DNA from: Pseudomonas sp. Irchel s3h14
GTDB lineage: Bacteria > Pseudomonadota > Gammaproteobacteria > Pseudomonadales > Pseudomonadaceae
DNA length: 64,000 bases
Direction of reading: 5' to 3'
Assembly: GCF_900187425.1 (NCBI RefSeq)
Contig: NZ_FYDJ01000011.1
Location: 1 to 64,000 of the forward strand
The notes beneath the pieces are model-generated. The model was given only the letters and a program-made list of their open reading frames with translations. It was not told where the DNA came from and did not search any database. This document shows, one piece after another, positions 1 to 8,405 of this stretch. Each line of letters opens with the position of its first letter. Within the stretch, counting starts at the first letter, position 1. The translations under genes and the position numbers were made by a program.

Positions 1-250
1 TGGCTTTTGATCTTGATCTGCTTGCCCCTTTCCCAGAGGCCGAACGCAGGCGTTGCGCAGGGGGCACCGCGGCAAGGATGCCGCGGTAGCCGCCCCCGGC
101 CATGGATGGCCGATGGCGGCGGGCCCCCGGAGCAATGCCGGAGTGAGGGCATGCCGAGCCTAGGCAAGGCACCGAATGGCGGGGCAGAAGCCCTTGGTTA
201 CTTGGGGTTTTTCCAAGTGATTCGCTGTAAAAGCGAAACCGTAATCAGCC
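1..250. repeat. Putative Pseudomonas multi-copy intergenic element
   Basis: This GC-rich stretch resembles a sequence I recall as recurring near genes in many Pseudomonas genomes, with a characteristic run of small palindromes around 70-150. A 100-codon open frame runs through it (7-309, plus strand), but its composition follows the repeat and it resembles no known protein family. I treat it as non-coding repeat rather than a gene. The region between it and the gltA terminator (250-324) shows nothing else. The multi-copy status is recollection and was not searched. Confidence 0.4.
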
Positions 251-321
251 ATCACCGCAGAAACGGATATGTACACGACCAAAGACCCAGTCGGCCCTCA
301 GGCCGCTGAGCCAGCACAAAC

Positions 322-352
322 AAAAACGGCCTCTATATAAATAGAGGCCGTT
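322..352 (-). terminator. Rho-independent terminator of gltA
   Basis: A perfect 12-bp stem (325-336 with 341-352) closes a 4-base loop. On the minus strand the stem is followed by five T residues (322-326 read in reverse, partly within the stem). It lies 37 bases past the gltA stop codon, the expected place. Confidence 0.85.
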
Positions 353-388
353 CCCGGTGCAACTCAAGACGTTATCGCAAGACAGGTC

Positions 389-1678
389 TTATTTGCGGTC
401 TTCCAGCTTGGTGATATCACGCGACTCGTAGCCGGTGTACAGCTGGCGCGGACGGCCAATCTTGTACGGGCTGGAGAGCATTTCTTTCCAGTGGGAGATC
501 CAGCCGACAGTCCGCGCCAGGGCGAAGATCACGGTGAACATGCTGGTTGGAATGCCGATCGCCTTGAGGATGATCCCCGAGTAGAAGTCGACGTTCGGGT
601 ACAGCGAGCGTTCGATGAAGTACGGGTCGGTCAGGGCGATCTCTTCCAGGCGCATGGCCAGTTCGAGTTGCGGATCGTTGGTGATGCCCAGTTCTTTCAG
701 CACTTCGTCGCAGGTCTGCTTCATGACTGTTGCGCGTGGGTCGCGGTTTTTGTAAACCCGGTGACCGAAGCCCATCAGTTTGAACGGATCGTTCTTGTCC
801 TTGGCCTTGGCGATGTACTTGTCGATGTTCGATACATCGCCAATTTCATCGAGCATGGTCAAAACAGCTTCGTTCGCGCCGCCGTGGGCAGGGCCCCACA
901 GTGCAGCGATGCCGGCGGCGATACAGGCGAACGGGTTGGCACCCGAAGAGCCGGCCAGGCGTACGGTGGACGTCGATGCGTTCTGCTCGTGGTCGGCATG
1001 GAGGATGAAGATCTTGTCCATGGCGCTGGCGAGTACCGGGCTGATCGGTTTGATCTCGCACGGGGTGTTGAACATCATGTGCAGGAAGTTTTCCGCGTAC
1101 GTCAGGTCGTTGCGCGGGTACATCATGGGTTGGCCCATGGAGTACTTGTAAACCATCGCTGCCAGGGTTGGCATCTTGGCAACCAGACGGATCGCGGAAA
1201 TTTCGCGATGCTGCGGGTTATTGATGTCCAGGGAGTCGTGGTAGAAGGCCGAGAGGGCGCCGACTACGCCGCACATGACGGCCATTGGGTGGGCGTCGCG
1301 ACGGAAACCGTTGAAGAACGTCTTCAGCTGCTCGTGAACCATGGTGTGGTTCTTCACGGTGCTGACGAACTGGGCCTTCTGTTCTGCGGTCGGCAATTCG
1401 CCGTTGAGCAGCAGATAGCAGGTTTCCAGGTAGTCCGACTTTTCAGCCAGCTGTTCGATCGGGTAGCCGCGGTGCAGCAGAATGCCGTTGTCGCCGTCGA
1501 TATAGGTGATCTTCGACTCGCAGGAAGCTGTCGACATGAAACCAGGGTCAAAGGTGAAACGGCCCGTGGCCGTCAGGCCCCGAACATCGATAACATCGGG
1601 ACCAACGGTGCCGGTTAAAATGGGCAGCTCGACGGGGGCTGCGCCCTCGATGATCAACTGCGCTTTTTTGTCAGCCAT
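389..1678 (-). CDS. gltA: Citrate synthase (type II, hexameric)
   Basis: Condenses oxaloacetate and acetyl-CoA to citrate, the entry step of the TCA cycle, in the cytoplasm. The 429-residue length and N-terminal extension fit the Gram-negative NADH-inhibited type II family. The catalytic triad is visible: H265 in GPAHGGANE, H306 in GFGHRVYK and D364 in PNVDFYSG, matching E. coli H264, H305 and D362. The ATG at 1678 has an excellent ribosome site (AGGAGG, five bases before it). It is transcribed away from sdhCDAB from a near-consensus sigma-70 promoter and has its own terminator. Confidence 0.98.
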   Translation of the reverse strand: MADKKAQLIIEGAAPVELPILTGTVGPDVIDVRGLTATGRFTFDPGFMSTASCESKITYIDGDNGILLHRGYPIEQLAEKSDYLETCYLLLNGELPTAEQKAQFVSTVKNHTMVHEQLKTFFNGFRRDAHPMAVMCGVVGALSAFYHDSLDINNPQHREISAIRLVAKMPTLAAMVYKYSMGQPMMYPRNDLTYAENFLHMMFNTPCEIKPISPVLASAMDKIFILHADHEQNASTSTVRLAGSSGANPFACIAAGIAALWGPAHGGANEAVLTMLDEIGDVSNIDKYIAKAKDKNDPFKLMGFGHRVYKNRDPRATVMKQTCDEVLKELGITNDPQLELAMRLEEIALTDPYFIERSLYPNVDFYSGIILKAIGIPTSMFTVIFALARTVGWISHWKEMLSSPYKIGRPRQLYTGYESRDITKLEDRK

Positions 1679-1736
1679 GTGGCCTCCTATTTATGCTTGA
1701 AATCATCAGACAGACCCCCCACGCAGGGCCCGCACC

Positions 1737-1764
1737 ACTATAGTGAGATAAATTCGAATGTCAA
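1737..1764 (-). promoter_or_regulatory. gltA sigma-70 promoter
   Basis: On the minus strand TTGACA (1764-1759) is followed after 16 bases by TATAGT (1742-1737). This is a perfect -35 and a near-perfect -10, giving a leader of about 50 bases before the gltA start. Confidence 0.7.
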
Positions 1765-1878
1765 TTTGCCTAAAGTCTTGCTCCAGAAGGCTTTAACCGG
1801 ACTTTTTCCTCGAAATTGACTGCCATTTACGCCTTTTATACGACTTGTGCAATGAGCTATTAGGGGAAGGCGAACGCG

Positions 1879-1907
1879 TTGTCATTAGTAGCCTAACTGT
1901 CTATACT
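1879..1907 (+). promoter_or_regulatory. sdhCDAB sigma-70 promoter
   Basis: TTGTCA (1879-1884) and TATACT (1902-1907) are separated by 17 bases and face sdhC. Transcription starting near 1914 would give an untranslated leader of roughly 125 bases. The rest of the 362-base gap between gltA and sdhC holds no gene. Confidence 0.65.
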
Positions 1908-2040
1908 CGGCCACCGACCGCCAGGGGCTTTTGGGCCTGCTTTATTGGGGGTCGCATCCCTGGGTGGTGGTTACCTGACCAGTGCACTCCCCAACAACTT
2001 TGCCCTGATTGTTAGGGGCTCTTCAGTGTGAAAAAAAGCC

Positions 2041-2415
2041 GTGAAAAGCCAACGACCTGTAAACCTAGACCTAAGGACCATCAAACTCCCCATCACCGGC
2101 GTTACGTCGTTTCTTCACCGTGTTTCCGGCATCATCCTCTTCCTGGGCCTTGGCTTCATGCTGTATGCATTGAGCAAATCCCTGGGTTCCGAGGAAGGTT
2201 TTGCCGACGTGAAGGCAACCTTGACCAGCCCTCTGGCCAAGTTCGTAGCATGGGGCCTCCTGTCCGCTCTTCTGTATCACTTGGTAGCCGGTGTGCGCCA
2301 TATGATCATGGACATGGGCATCGGTGAGACGCTGGAAGGCGGCACGCTGGGCTCGAAAATCATTATCGCCGTGTCTGCGGTGTTGATCGTTCTGGCGGGA
2401 GTTTGGATATGGTAA
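2041..2415 (+). CDS. sdhC: Succinate dehydrogenase cytochrome b556 subunit
   Basis: Membrane anchor subunit of succinate:quinone oxidoreductase (complex II). With SdhD it holds haem b and the quinone site. The 124-residue protein has three hydrophobic segments and the family's HRVSG motif (residues 21-25), plus a conserved histidine in the second segment (LLYHLVAGVRH). The start is a GTG giving MKSQRPVNLDL, the usual pseudomonad N-terminus; the upstream GTG at 2028 is out of frame. It is the first gene of sdhCDAB and overlaps sdhD by 7 bases. Confidence 0.95.
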   Translation: MKSQRPVNLDLRTIKLPITGVTSFLHRVSGIILFLGLGFMLYALSKSLGSEEGFADVKATLTSPLAKFVAWGLLSALLYHLVAGVRHMIMDMGIGETLEGGTLGSKIIIAVSAVLIVLAGVWIW

Positions 2416-2777
2416 CCAGCGTTACGAACCTGTCGCGTTCAGGCCTCTATGACTGGATGGCACAGCGTGTGTCTGCGGTCGTTCTCGCGGCTTATTTCAT
2501 CTTCCTGATCGGATACCTCGTTGCGAACCCTGGTATTGACTATGCCCAATGGCATGGCCTGTTCGCCCACAACGGAATGCGTATCTTCAGTCTCCTGGCC
2601 CTCGTTGCCCTCGGCGCTCACGCCTGGGTCGGCATGTGGACCATCGCGACCGACTACCTGACGCCAATGGCGCTGGGCAAGTCCGCGACTGCAGTACGTT
2701 TCCTCTTCCAGGCGGTATGCGGCGTCGCGATGTTCGCGTACTTCGTCTGGGGTGTGCAGATTCTTTGGGGTATCTGA
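2409..2777 (+). CDS. sdhD: Succinate dehydrogenase membrane anchor subunit
   Basis: Second hydrophobic anchor of complex II, 122 residues with three membrane helices. The conserved His of the second helix is in LGAHAWVGMW and the following Asp-Tyr lies in ATDYLTP, as in SdhD proteins. I chose the ATG at 2409 (MVTSVTNLSRSGLYDW) over an in-frame TTG at 2403, because it matches the family N-terminus. The overlap with sdhC implies translational coupling, and sdhA starts 3 bases after the stop codon. Confidence 0.95.
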   Translation: MVTSVTNLSRSGLYDWMAQRVSAVVLAAYFIFLIGYLVANPGIDYAQWHGLFAHNGMRIFSLLALVALGAHAWVGMWTIATDYLTPMALGKSATAVRFLFQAVCGVAMFAYFVWGVQILWGI

Positions 2778-2780
2778 TTC

Positions 2781-4556
2781 ATGTCTAATACAGTTAATAC
2801 ACTTTCGTTCGACGCCATCATCATTGGCGGCGGCGGTGCTGGTATGCGCGCTGCTCTGCAGCTGGCACAGGGCGGTCACAAGACTGCCGTAGTTACCAAG
2901 GTTTTCCCGACTCGTTCGCACACTGTATCCGCTCAGGGTGGCATCACCTGCGCCATCGCCTCGGCAGATCCGAACGATGACTGGCGCTGGCACATGTACG
3001 ATACCGTCAAGGGTTCCGACTATATCGGTGACCAGGACGCTATCGAATACATGTGTTCCGTAGGCCCGGAAGCGGTCTTCGAGCTCGAGCACATGGGCTT
3101 GCCGTTCTCCCGTACCGAACAAGGTCGCATCTATCAGCGTCCGTTCGGCGGTCAGTCGAAAGACTTCGGTAAAGGTGGCCAGGCTGCACGTACTTGCGCC
3201 GCTGCCGACCGTACCGGTCACGCACTGCTGCACACCCTGTACCAGGCCAACCTGAAGGCCGGCACCGTATTCCTCAACGAATACTACGGTGTCGACCTGG
3301 TGAAGAACGAAGATGGTGCCTTTGTCGGCATGATCGTCATCTGCATCGAAACTGGCGAAACTTCCTACGTCCGCGCTAACGCCACTGTACTGGCGACTGG
3401 CGGTGCAGGTCGTATCTACTCGTCCACCACCAATGCCCTGATCAACACCGGTGACGGTGTCGGCATGGCTCTGCGTGCTGGCGTGCCGGTACAAGACATT
3501 GAAATGTGGCAGTTCCACCCGACCGGCATCGCCGGCGCCGGTGTACTGGTTACTGAAGGTTGCCGCGGTGAAGGCGGTTACCTGATCAACAAGCACGGCG
3601 AGCGTTTCATGGAGCGTTATGCTCCGAACGCCAAAGACCTTGCTGGTCGTGACGTTGTTGCTCGCTCGATGGTTAAAGAAATCATCGCCGGCAACGGTTG
3701 CGGTCCGGATGGCGACCACGTAATGCTGAAACTCGATCACCTCGGTGAAGAAGTTCTGCACAGCCGTCTGCCAGGCATCATGGAACTGTCCAAGACCTTC
3801 GCCCACGTCGATCCAGCCGTGTCGCCGATTCCGGTCGTTCCAACCTGCCACTATATGATGGGCGGCGTGCCGACCAACATTCATGGTCAGGCAATCACTC
3901 AGGATGAAAACGGCGTTGACCAGATCATCCCGGGCCTGTTCGCAGTAGGCGAAGTGGCCTGCGTATCGGTTCACGGTGCCAACCGTCTGGGCGGCAACTC
4001 GTTGCTCGACCTGGTGGTGTTCGGCCGTGCAGCCGGCCTGTTCCTGGAACAGACCCTGAAAGAAGGCGTCGACTACACCCGCGCTCGCCAGTCCGACATC
4101 GATGCTGCCCTGGCGCGTCTCGATGGCCTGAACTCGCGTACCGAAGGCGAAGACGTCGCCACCCTGCGTAAAGAGCTGCAAAGCTGCATGCAGAACTACT
4201 TCGGTGTATTCCGTACCGGCGAATACATGCAGAAGGGTATTGCTCAGCTGGCTGATCTGCGTGGCCGTATCGCCAACGTCAAGATCAACGACAAGAGCCA
4301 GGCGTTCAACACCGCTCGTATCGAAGCTCTGGAATTGCAGAACCTGCTGGAAGTGGCCGAAGCTACCGCCATCGCCGCAGAGATCCGCAAAGAGTCCCGC
4401 GGCGCTCACGCCCGTGAAGACTACGAAGATCGCGACGACGAAAACTGGCTGTGCCACACCCTGTACTTCCCGGGTGACAAGCGCGTAACCAAGCGTGCTG
4501 TGAACTTCTCGCCGAAGACTGTTCCGACTTTTGAACCTAAGATTCGGACTTATTAA
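2781..4556 (+). CDS. sdhA: Succinate dehydrogenase flavoprotein subunit
   Basis: Catalytic subunit of complex II; oxidises succinate to fumarate and passes electrons to FAD. The dinucleotide-binding GGGGAG (16-21) is near the N-terminus, and H47 in TRSHTVSAQGG is the expected covalent FAD attachment residue. Substrate-binding HPTG and the HGANRLGGNSLLD segment are intact. The 591-residue length is normal. It sits between sdhD and sdhB in the operon and carries the strong codon bias of a highly expressed gene. Confidence 0.98.
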   Translation: MSNTVNTLSFDAIIIGGGGAGMRAALQLAQGGHKTAVVTKVFPTRSHTVSAQGGITCAIASADPNDDWRWHMYDTVKGSDYIGDQDAIEYMCSVGPEAVFELEHMGLPFSRTEQGRIYQRPFGGQSKDFGKGGQAARTCAAADRTGHALLHTLYQANLKAGTVFLNEYYGVDLVKNEDGAFVGMIVICIETGETSYVRANATVLATGGAGRIYSSTTNALINTGDGVGMALRAGVPVQDIEMWQFHPTGIAGAGVLVTEGCRGEGGYLINKHGERFMERYAPNAKDLAGRDVVARSMVKEIIAGNGCGPDGDHVMLKLDHLGEEVLHSRLPGIMELSKTFAHVDPAVSPIPVVPTCHYMMGGVPTNIHGQAITQDENGVDQIIPGLFAVGEVACVSVHGANRLGGNSLLDLVVFGRAAGLFLEQTLKEGVDYTRARQSDIDAALARLDGLNSRTEGEDVATLRKELQSCMQNYFGVFRTGEYMQKGIAQLADLRGRIANVKINDKSQAFNTARIEALELQNLLEVAEATAIAAEIRKESRGAHAREDYEDRDDENWLCHTLYFPGDKRVTKRAVNFSPKTVPTFEPKIRTY

Positions 4557-4567
4557 GGGTGGCCGCC

Positions 4568-5272
4568 ATGTTGAAAGTCAGTGTTTATCGCTACAACCCT
4601 GATCAGGACGCTGCGCCGTTCATGCAGGAATTTTCGGTCGATACCGGTGGTAAAGACCTGATGGTGCTGGACGTGCTGGCCCTGATCAAAGAGCAGGACG
4701 AAGGGTTCTCCTATCGTCGCTCTTGCCGTGAAGGTGTTTGCGGTTCCGACGGCATGAACATCAACGGCAAAAACGCTCTGGCGTGCGTCACGCCGCTGTC
4801 CGCTGTCGTAAAAGGTAACAAGCTGATCGTTCGTCCTCTGCCAGGTTTGCCGGTTATTCGTGACCTGGTCGTCGATATGAGCATCTTCTACAAGCAATAC
4901 GAAAAGGTTAAGCCATACCTGCAGAACGACACGCCGGCTCCGGCCATCGAACGTCTGCAGACCCCTGAAGAGCGTGAAAAGCTCGACGGTCTGTACGAGT
5001 GCATCCTGTGCGCTTGCTGCTCGACCTCTTGCCCGTCCTTCTGGTGGAACCCGGACAAGTTCCTGGGTCCAGCTGCTCTGCTGCAAGCGTATCGCTTCCT
5101 GGCAGACAGCCGCGACACCAAGACTGCCGAGCGTCTGGCTTCGCTGGATGACCCGTTCAGCGTATTCCGCTGCCGCGGGATCATGAACTGCGTCAACGTT
5201 TGCCCGAAAGGCCTGAACCCGACTAAGGCCATCGGTCACGTACGTCACATGTTGCTGCAAAGCGGCGTGTGA
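4568..5272 (+). CDS. sdhB: Succinate dehydrogenase iron-sulfur subunit
   Basis: Electron-transfer subunit of complex II. The 2Fe-2S ligands are C53, C58, D61 and C73, including the Asp ligand also found in E. coli. The CILCACCSTSCP and CRGIMNCVNVCPKG motifs carry the 4Fe-4S and 3Fe-4S clusters. An in-frame GTG at 4559 would add three residues, but the ATG at 4568 gives the standard 234-residue MLKVSVYRYNP start. It is the last gene of sdhCDAB; a hairpin terminator candidate follows. Confidence 0.97.
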   Translation: MLKVSVYRYNPDQDAAPFMQEFSVDTGGKDLMVLDVLALIKEQDEGFSYRRSCREGVCGSDGMNINGKNALACVTPLSAVVKGNKLIVRPLPGLPVIRDLVVDMSIFYKQYEKVKPYLQNDTPAPAIERLQTPEEREKLDGLYECILCACCSTSCPSFWWNPDKFLGPAALLQAYRFLADSRDTKTAERLASLDDPFSVFRCRGIMNCVNVCPKGLNPTKAIGHVRHMLLQSGV

Positions 5273-5309
5273 TTCAGCAGTACCCGTAGGACCGCAGTAC
5301 CCGTAGATG

Positions 5310-5343
5310 CTACGGCGCAGGCTTCAACCGGCGCCGTAGTTTT
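5310..5343 (+). terminator. Probable terminator between sdhB and sucA
   Basis: A perfect 9-bp stem (5310-5318 with 5331-5339, CTACGGCGC arms) is followed by four T residues. Just upstream a 12-base direct repeat CAGTACCCGTAG occurs twice (5278-5289 and 5295-5306). The short U tract suggests partial rather than complete termination. Confidence 0.6.
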
Positions 5344-5531
5344 AACCTGAGCAGCAGCTTATAAGGCTGCGGCTCTTATTTTGAAGAAATGAGACAAGCA
5401 GGGGCATCCGGGCTGGTACCCGGACTATCAGCGTGATCCTAAGTGGCTTGTTTTAGTCGCTGCATTCGGACTTCTGCAAGTGTGCTCGGTGTCGACGCCG
5501 GTGGTGTTCCCCTAACCGAGGGTGACCAAGC

Positions 5532-8363
5532 ATGCAAGAAAGCGTGATGCAGCGCATGTGGAACAGCGCCTACCTATCCGGTAGTAACGCTGCCTATGTG
5601 GAAGAGCTCTACGAGCTCTACCTGCACGACCCTAACGCTGTGCCAGAAGAGTGGCGCACCTACTTCCAGAAGTTGCCTGCTGACGGCAACACTGCCACCG
5701 ATGTTTCGCACTCCACAATTCGCGATCATTTCGTCTTGCTGGCAAAGAACCAGCGCCGCGCCCAACCGGTTTCCGCCGGCAGCGTGAGCAGTGAGCACGA
5801 GAAGAAGCAAGTTGAAGTGCTGCGATTGATCCAGGCCTACCGTATGCGTGGCCACCAGGCAGCCCAGCTTGACCCGCTGGGGCTGTGGCAGCGTCCTGCA
5901 CCTGCAGACCTGTCGATCAATCATTACGGCTTGACCAATGCCGATCTTGATACGACCTTCCGTGCCGGCGACCTGTTCATCGGCAAAGAGGAAGCGAGCC
6001 TACGCGAAATTCACGAAGCGTTGCAGCAGACATATTGCCGCACCATCGGCGCTGAATTTACGCATATCACCGATTCCGAGCAGCGCCAGTGGTTCCAGCA
6101 GCGTCTGGAAAGCGTGCGCGGCCGTCCGACGTACTCCGCCGACATCAAGAGCCACCTGCTTGAGCGCGTGACTGCCGGCGAAGGTCTGGAAAAATACCTG
6201 GGTACCAAATACCCGGGTACCAAGCGTTTCGGTCTGGAAGGCGGCGAGAGCCTGATTCCGATGCTCGACGAGCTGATCCAGCGTTCCGGTTCCTACGGCA
6301 CCAAGGAAATCGTTATCGGCATGGCCCACCGTGGTCGTCTGAACGTGCTGGTCAACACCTTCGGCAAGAACCCGCGCGAGCTGTTCGACGAGTTCGAAGG
6401 CAAGAAGAAGGTCGAGCTGGGTTCCGGTGACGTTAAGTATCACCAGGGCTTCTCGTCCAACGTGATGACCACTGGCGGTGAAGTTCACCTGGCCATGGCG
6501 TTCAACCCGTCCCACCTGGAAATCGTTTCCCCGGTGGTCGAAGGTTCGGTTCGCGCCCGTCAGGATCGTCGTAACGACCCTACCGGCGAGAAGGTTCTGC
6601 CGATTTCCATCCACGGTGACGCGGCATTCGCCGGTCAGGGTGTGGTCATGGAAACCTTCCAGATGTCGCAGACCCGCGGTTTCAAGACCGGCGGCACCGT
6701 GCACATCGTGATCAACAACCAGGTCGGTTTCACCATCAGCAACCCGCTGGACTCGCGTTCCACCGAGTACGCGACCGACGTTGCGAAAATGATCCAGGCG
6801 CCGATCCTCCATGTGAATGGTGATGATCCGGAAGCCGTGTTGTTCGTGACCCAGCTGGCCATCGACTACCGCATGCAGTTCAAGCGTGACGTGGTGATCG
6901 ACCTGGTCTGCTACCGTCGTCGTGGCCACAACGAGGCCGACGAGCCAAGCGGCACCCAGCCAATCATGTATCAGCAGATCACCAAACAGCGCACCACCCG
7001 TGAGCTGTATGCCGATCGTCTGACTCAGGGCGGTGTGCTGGACGCAGAGCGTGTTCAGGCGAAAGTCGACGAATACCGCAATGCGCTGGACAACGGTCTG
7101 CATGTTGTAAAAAGCCTGGTCAAAGAGCCGAACAAAGAGTTGTTCGTGGACTGGCGTCCGTATCTGGGCCACGCCTGGACCGCGCGTCACGACACTCGCT
7201 TCGATCTGAAAACCTTGCAGGAACTGTCCGCCAAGCTGCTGGAAATTCCGGAAGGCTTCGTGGTTCAGCGCCAGGTCTCGAAAATCTACGAAGACCGTCA
7301 GAAAATGCAAGCCGGCGGCCTGCCGATCAACTGGGGTTACGCCGAAACCATGGCGTACGCGACCCTGGCGTTCGAAGGTCACCCGATTCGCATGACGGGT
7401 CAGGACATCGGTCGCGGTACGTTCTCGCACCGTCACGCTGTCTTGCACAACCAGAAAGACGCGGGTACCTACGTCCCGCTGCAAAACCTGTACAAGGGCC
7501 AGCCACGTTTCGACCTGTACGATTCGTTCCTGTCCGAAGAAGCCGTGCTGGCGTTCGAATACGGTTACTCGACCACCACGCCTGAGGCGCTGGTGATCTG
7601 GGAAGCCCAGTTCGGCGACTTCGCCAACGGTGCCCAAGTGGTTATCGACCAGTTCATCACCAGTGGCGAGCACAAGTGGGGCCGTCTCTGCGGTCTGACC
7701 ATGCTGCTGCCGCACGGTTATGAAGGTCAGGGTCCGGAGCACTCTTCGGCTCGTCTGGAGCGTTACCTGCAGCTGTGCGCCGAGCACAATATTCAGGTCG
7801 CCGTCCCGACTACGCCGGCTCAGATCTACCACTTGCTGCGTCGTCAGGTGATTCGCCCGCTGCGCAAGCCGTTGATCGTTCTGACTCCGAAGTCGCTGTT
7901 GCGTCACAAACTGGCCATCTCGACCCTGGAAGATCTGGCCGAAGGTTCGTTCCAGACCGTTATCCCGGAAATCGATGTTCAAGACCCGAAAAAGGTCGAG
8001 CGCATTGTTCTGTGTAGCGGCAAGGTCTACTACGACCTGCTGGAAAAACGCCGTGCCGAAGGTCGTGACGACATCGCCGTCGTGCGTATCGAGCAGCTGT
8101 ACCCATTCCCTGAGGACGACTTGAACGAAGTCCTGGCTCCGTACACCAACCTCAAACATATCGTTTGGTGTCAGGAAGAGCCGATGAACCAGGGTGCCTG
8201 GTACTGCAGCCAACACCACATGCGCCGCATCGTTGGCAATCACAACAAGTCTCTCGTACTCGAGTACGCGGGCCGTGATGCTTCTGCTGCACCTGCTTGT
8301 GGTTATGCATCGATGCACGCTGAGCAGCAGGAAAAACTGCTGCAAGACGCCTTTACTGTTTAA
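5532..8363 (+). CDS. sucA: 2-oxoglutarate dehydrogenase E1 component
   Basis: Thiamine-diphosphate-dependent decarboxylase of the 2-oxoglutarate dehydrogenase complex, converting 2-oxoglutarate to a succinyl group on the E2 lipoyl arm. The 943-residue length is typical. The N-terminal E2-binding segment (MWNSAYLSGSNAAYVEELY), the GMAHRGRLNVLVN active-site motif and the HGDAAFAGQG cofactor motif are all present. A GAGGGTG ribosome site precedes the ATG. About 260 bases separate it from sdhB, so it may have its own promoter as well as read-through. Confidence 0.98.
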   Translation: MQESVMQRMWNSAYLSGSNAAYVEELYELYLHDPNAVPEEWRTYFQKLPADGNTATDVSHSTIRDHFVLLAKNQRRAQPVSAGSVSSEHEKKQVEVLRLIQAYRMRGHQAAQLDPLGLWQRPAPADLSINHYGLTNADLDTTFRAGDLFIGKEEASLREIHEALQQTYCRTIGAEFTHITDSEQRQWFQQRLESVRGRPTYSADIKSHLLERVTAGEGLEKYLGTKYPGTKRFGLEGGESLIPMLDELIQRSGSYGTKEIVIGMAHRGRLNVLVNTFGKNPRELFDEFEGKKKVELGSGDVKYHQGFSSNVMTTGGEVHLAMAFNPSHLEIVSPVVEGSVRARQDRRNDPTGEKVLPISIHGDAAFAGQGVVMETFQMSQTRGFKTGGTVHIVINNQVGFTISNPLDSRSTEYATDVAKMIQAPILHVNGDDPEAVLFVTQLAIDYRMQFKRDVVIDLVCYRRRGHNEADEPSGTQPIMYQQITKQRTTRELYADRLTQGGVLDAERVQAKVDEYRNALDNGLHVVKSLVKEPNKELFVDWRPYLGHAWTARHDTRFDLKTLQELSAKLLEIPEGFVVQRQVSKIYEDRQKMQAGGLPINWGYAETMAYATLAFEGHPIRMTGQDIGRGTFSHRHAVLHNQKDAGTYVPLQNLYKGQPRFDLYDSFLSEEAVLAFEYGYSTTTPEALVIWEAQFGDFANGAQVVIDQFITSGEHKWGRLCGLTMLLPHGYEGQGPEHSSARLERYLQLCAEHNIQVAVPTTPAQIYHLLRRQVIRPLRKPLIVLTPKSLLRHKLAISTLEDLAEGSFQTVIPEIDVQDPKKVERIVLCSGKVYYDLLEKRRAEGRDDIAVVRIEQLYPFPEDDLNEVLAPYTNLKHIVWCQEEPMNQGAWYCSQHHMRRIVGNHNKSLVLEYAGRDASAAPACGYASMHAEQQEKLLQDAFTV

Positions 8364-8405
8364 CGCCTTCGCGCACCTGAAACCGAATTTAAGGACCCAC
8401 AGATA

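Noticed and set aside
7..309. 100-codon frame at the window start
   Set aside because: Lies in a repeat-like sequence and extends almost to the gltA terminator; composition follows the repeat, not a protein.
2439..4457. Open frame of 672 codons antisense to sdhD/sdhA
   Set aside because: Shadow of sdhA codon bias in a GC-rich genome; it has no independent support.
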